From an uncultured Fidelibacterota bacterium (lineage in GTDB: Bacteria; Fidelibacterota; Marinisomatia; SCGC-AAA003-L08; D37C17): DNA of 15,095 nt. The notes under the pieces are model-generated. The model had not been told where the DNA came from and did not search any database. It worked only from the letters and a program-made list of their open reading frames with translations. The first letter of the stretch is position 1. The number at the start of each line of letters is the position of its first letter. The stretch covers positions 1 to 15,095 of the forward strand of contig CAJWYZ010000017.1 in NCBI GenBank assembly GCA_913049525.1, written 5' to 3'. Below are positions 15,079 through 15,095 of the stretch, one piece after another. A program made the position numbers and the translations under genes.

Positions 15079-15095
15079 CACTCCTAATAAAAAGG

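Noticed and set aside
14803..15081. The small protein as an HxsA-type precursor
   Set aside because: It has no His-x-Ser repeat and no signal peptide, which HxsA-type peptides would be expected to show. It stays a possible substrate only on positional grounds.

Overview
The window is AT-rich bacterial DNA, packed with genes, and reads as an accessory biosynthetic locus. Nothing fixes the organism. AT-rich codon use (many AGA and ATA codons), weak Shine-Dalgarno sites and a GC-rich hairpin at the left edge fit a low-GC Gram-negative bacterium. HxsB/HxsD-type genes are known mainly from Proteobacteria, so a low-GC proteobacterium is my best guess, with low confidence. No rRNA, tRNA, transposase, integrase or CRISPR array is visible.

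Layout. (1) Left edge: a strong GC-rich hairpin terminator. (2) 134-850, minus: a UPF0489 (arginase-fold) protein. This is the family containing OspR, which converts peptidyl-arginine to ornithine. (3) 942-4216, plus: a three-gene cassette of a GT-B-like glycosyltransferase, a PIG-L/LmbE deacetylase with an extra C-terminal domain, and a class I SAM methyltransferase. It is divergent from the UPF0489 gene, and a 16-bp inverted repeat lies between them. (4) 15078 down to 4266, minus: a ten-gene array in which most junctions overlap, abut or leave only a few bases. In transcription order it holds a 92-residue (or 91) small protein, radical SAM enzyme A, two paralogous DUF483-like cysteine-motif proteins, a HemN/HemW-like radical SAM enzyme B, a B12-binding-type radical SAM enzyme C, a methyltransferase, an HxsD-like protein, an HxsB-like SPASM radical SAM maturase D, and SPASM radical SAM enzyme E. 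The largest gap in the array, 71 bp, precedes enzyme E and holds a hairpin and a TATAAT box, so E may have its own transcript.

Interpretation. Five radical SAM enzymes of five different architectures sit with an HxsB/HxsD pair, a peptide-arginase-like hydrolase, two class I methyltransferases (plus a methyltransferase-like tail on the PIG-L protein), a glycosyltransferase and a deacetylase. This suggests a heavily modified peptide, or peptide-sugar hybrid, made by a system I do not recognise. HxsA and HxsC of the classical His-Xaa-Ser system are absent. No transporter, leader protease or obvious precursor is seen. The 92-residue protein at the head of the minus-strand array is the only small candidate substrate, and the true precursor may lie beyond the right edge.
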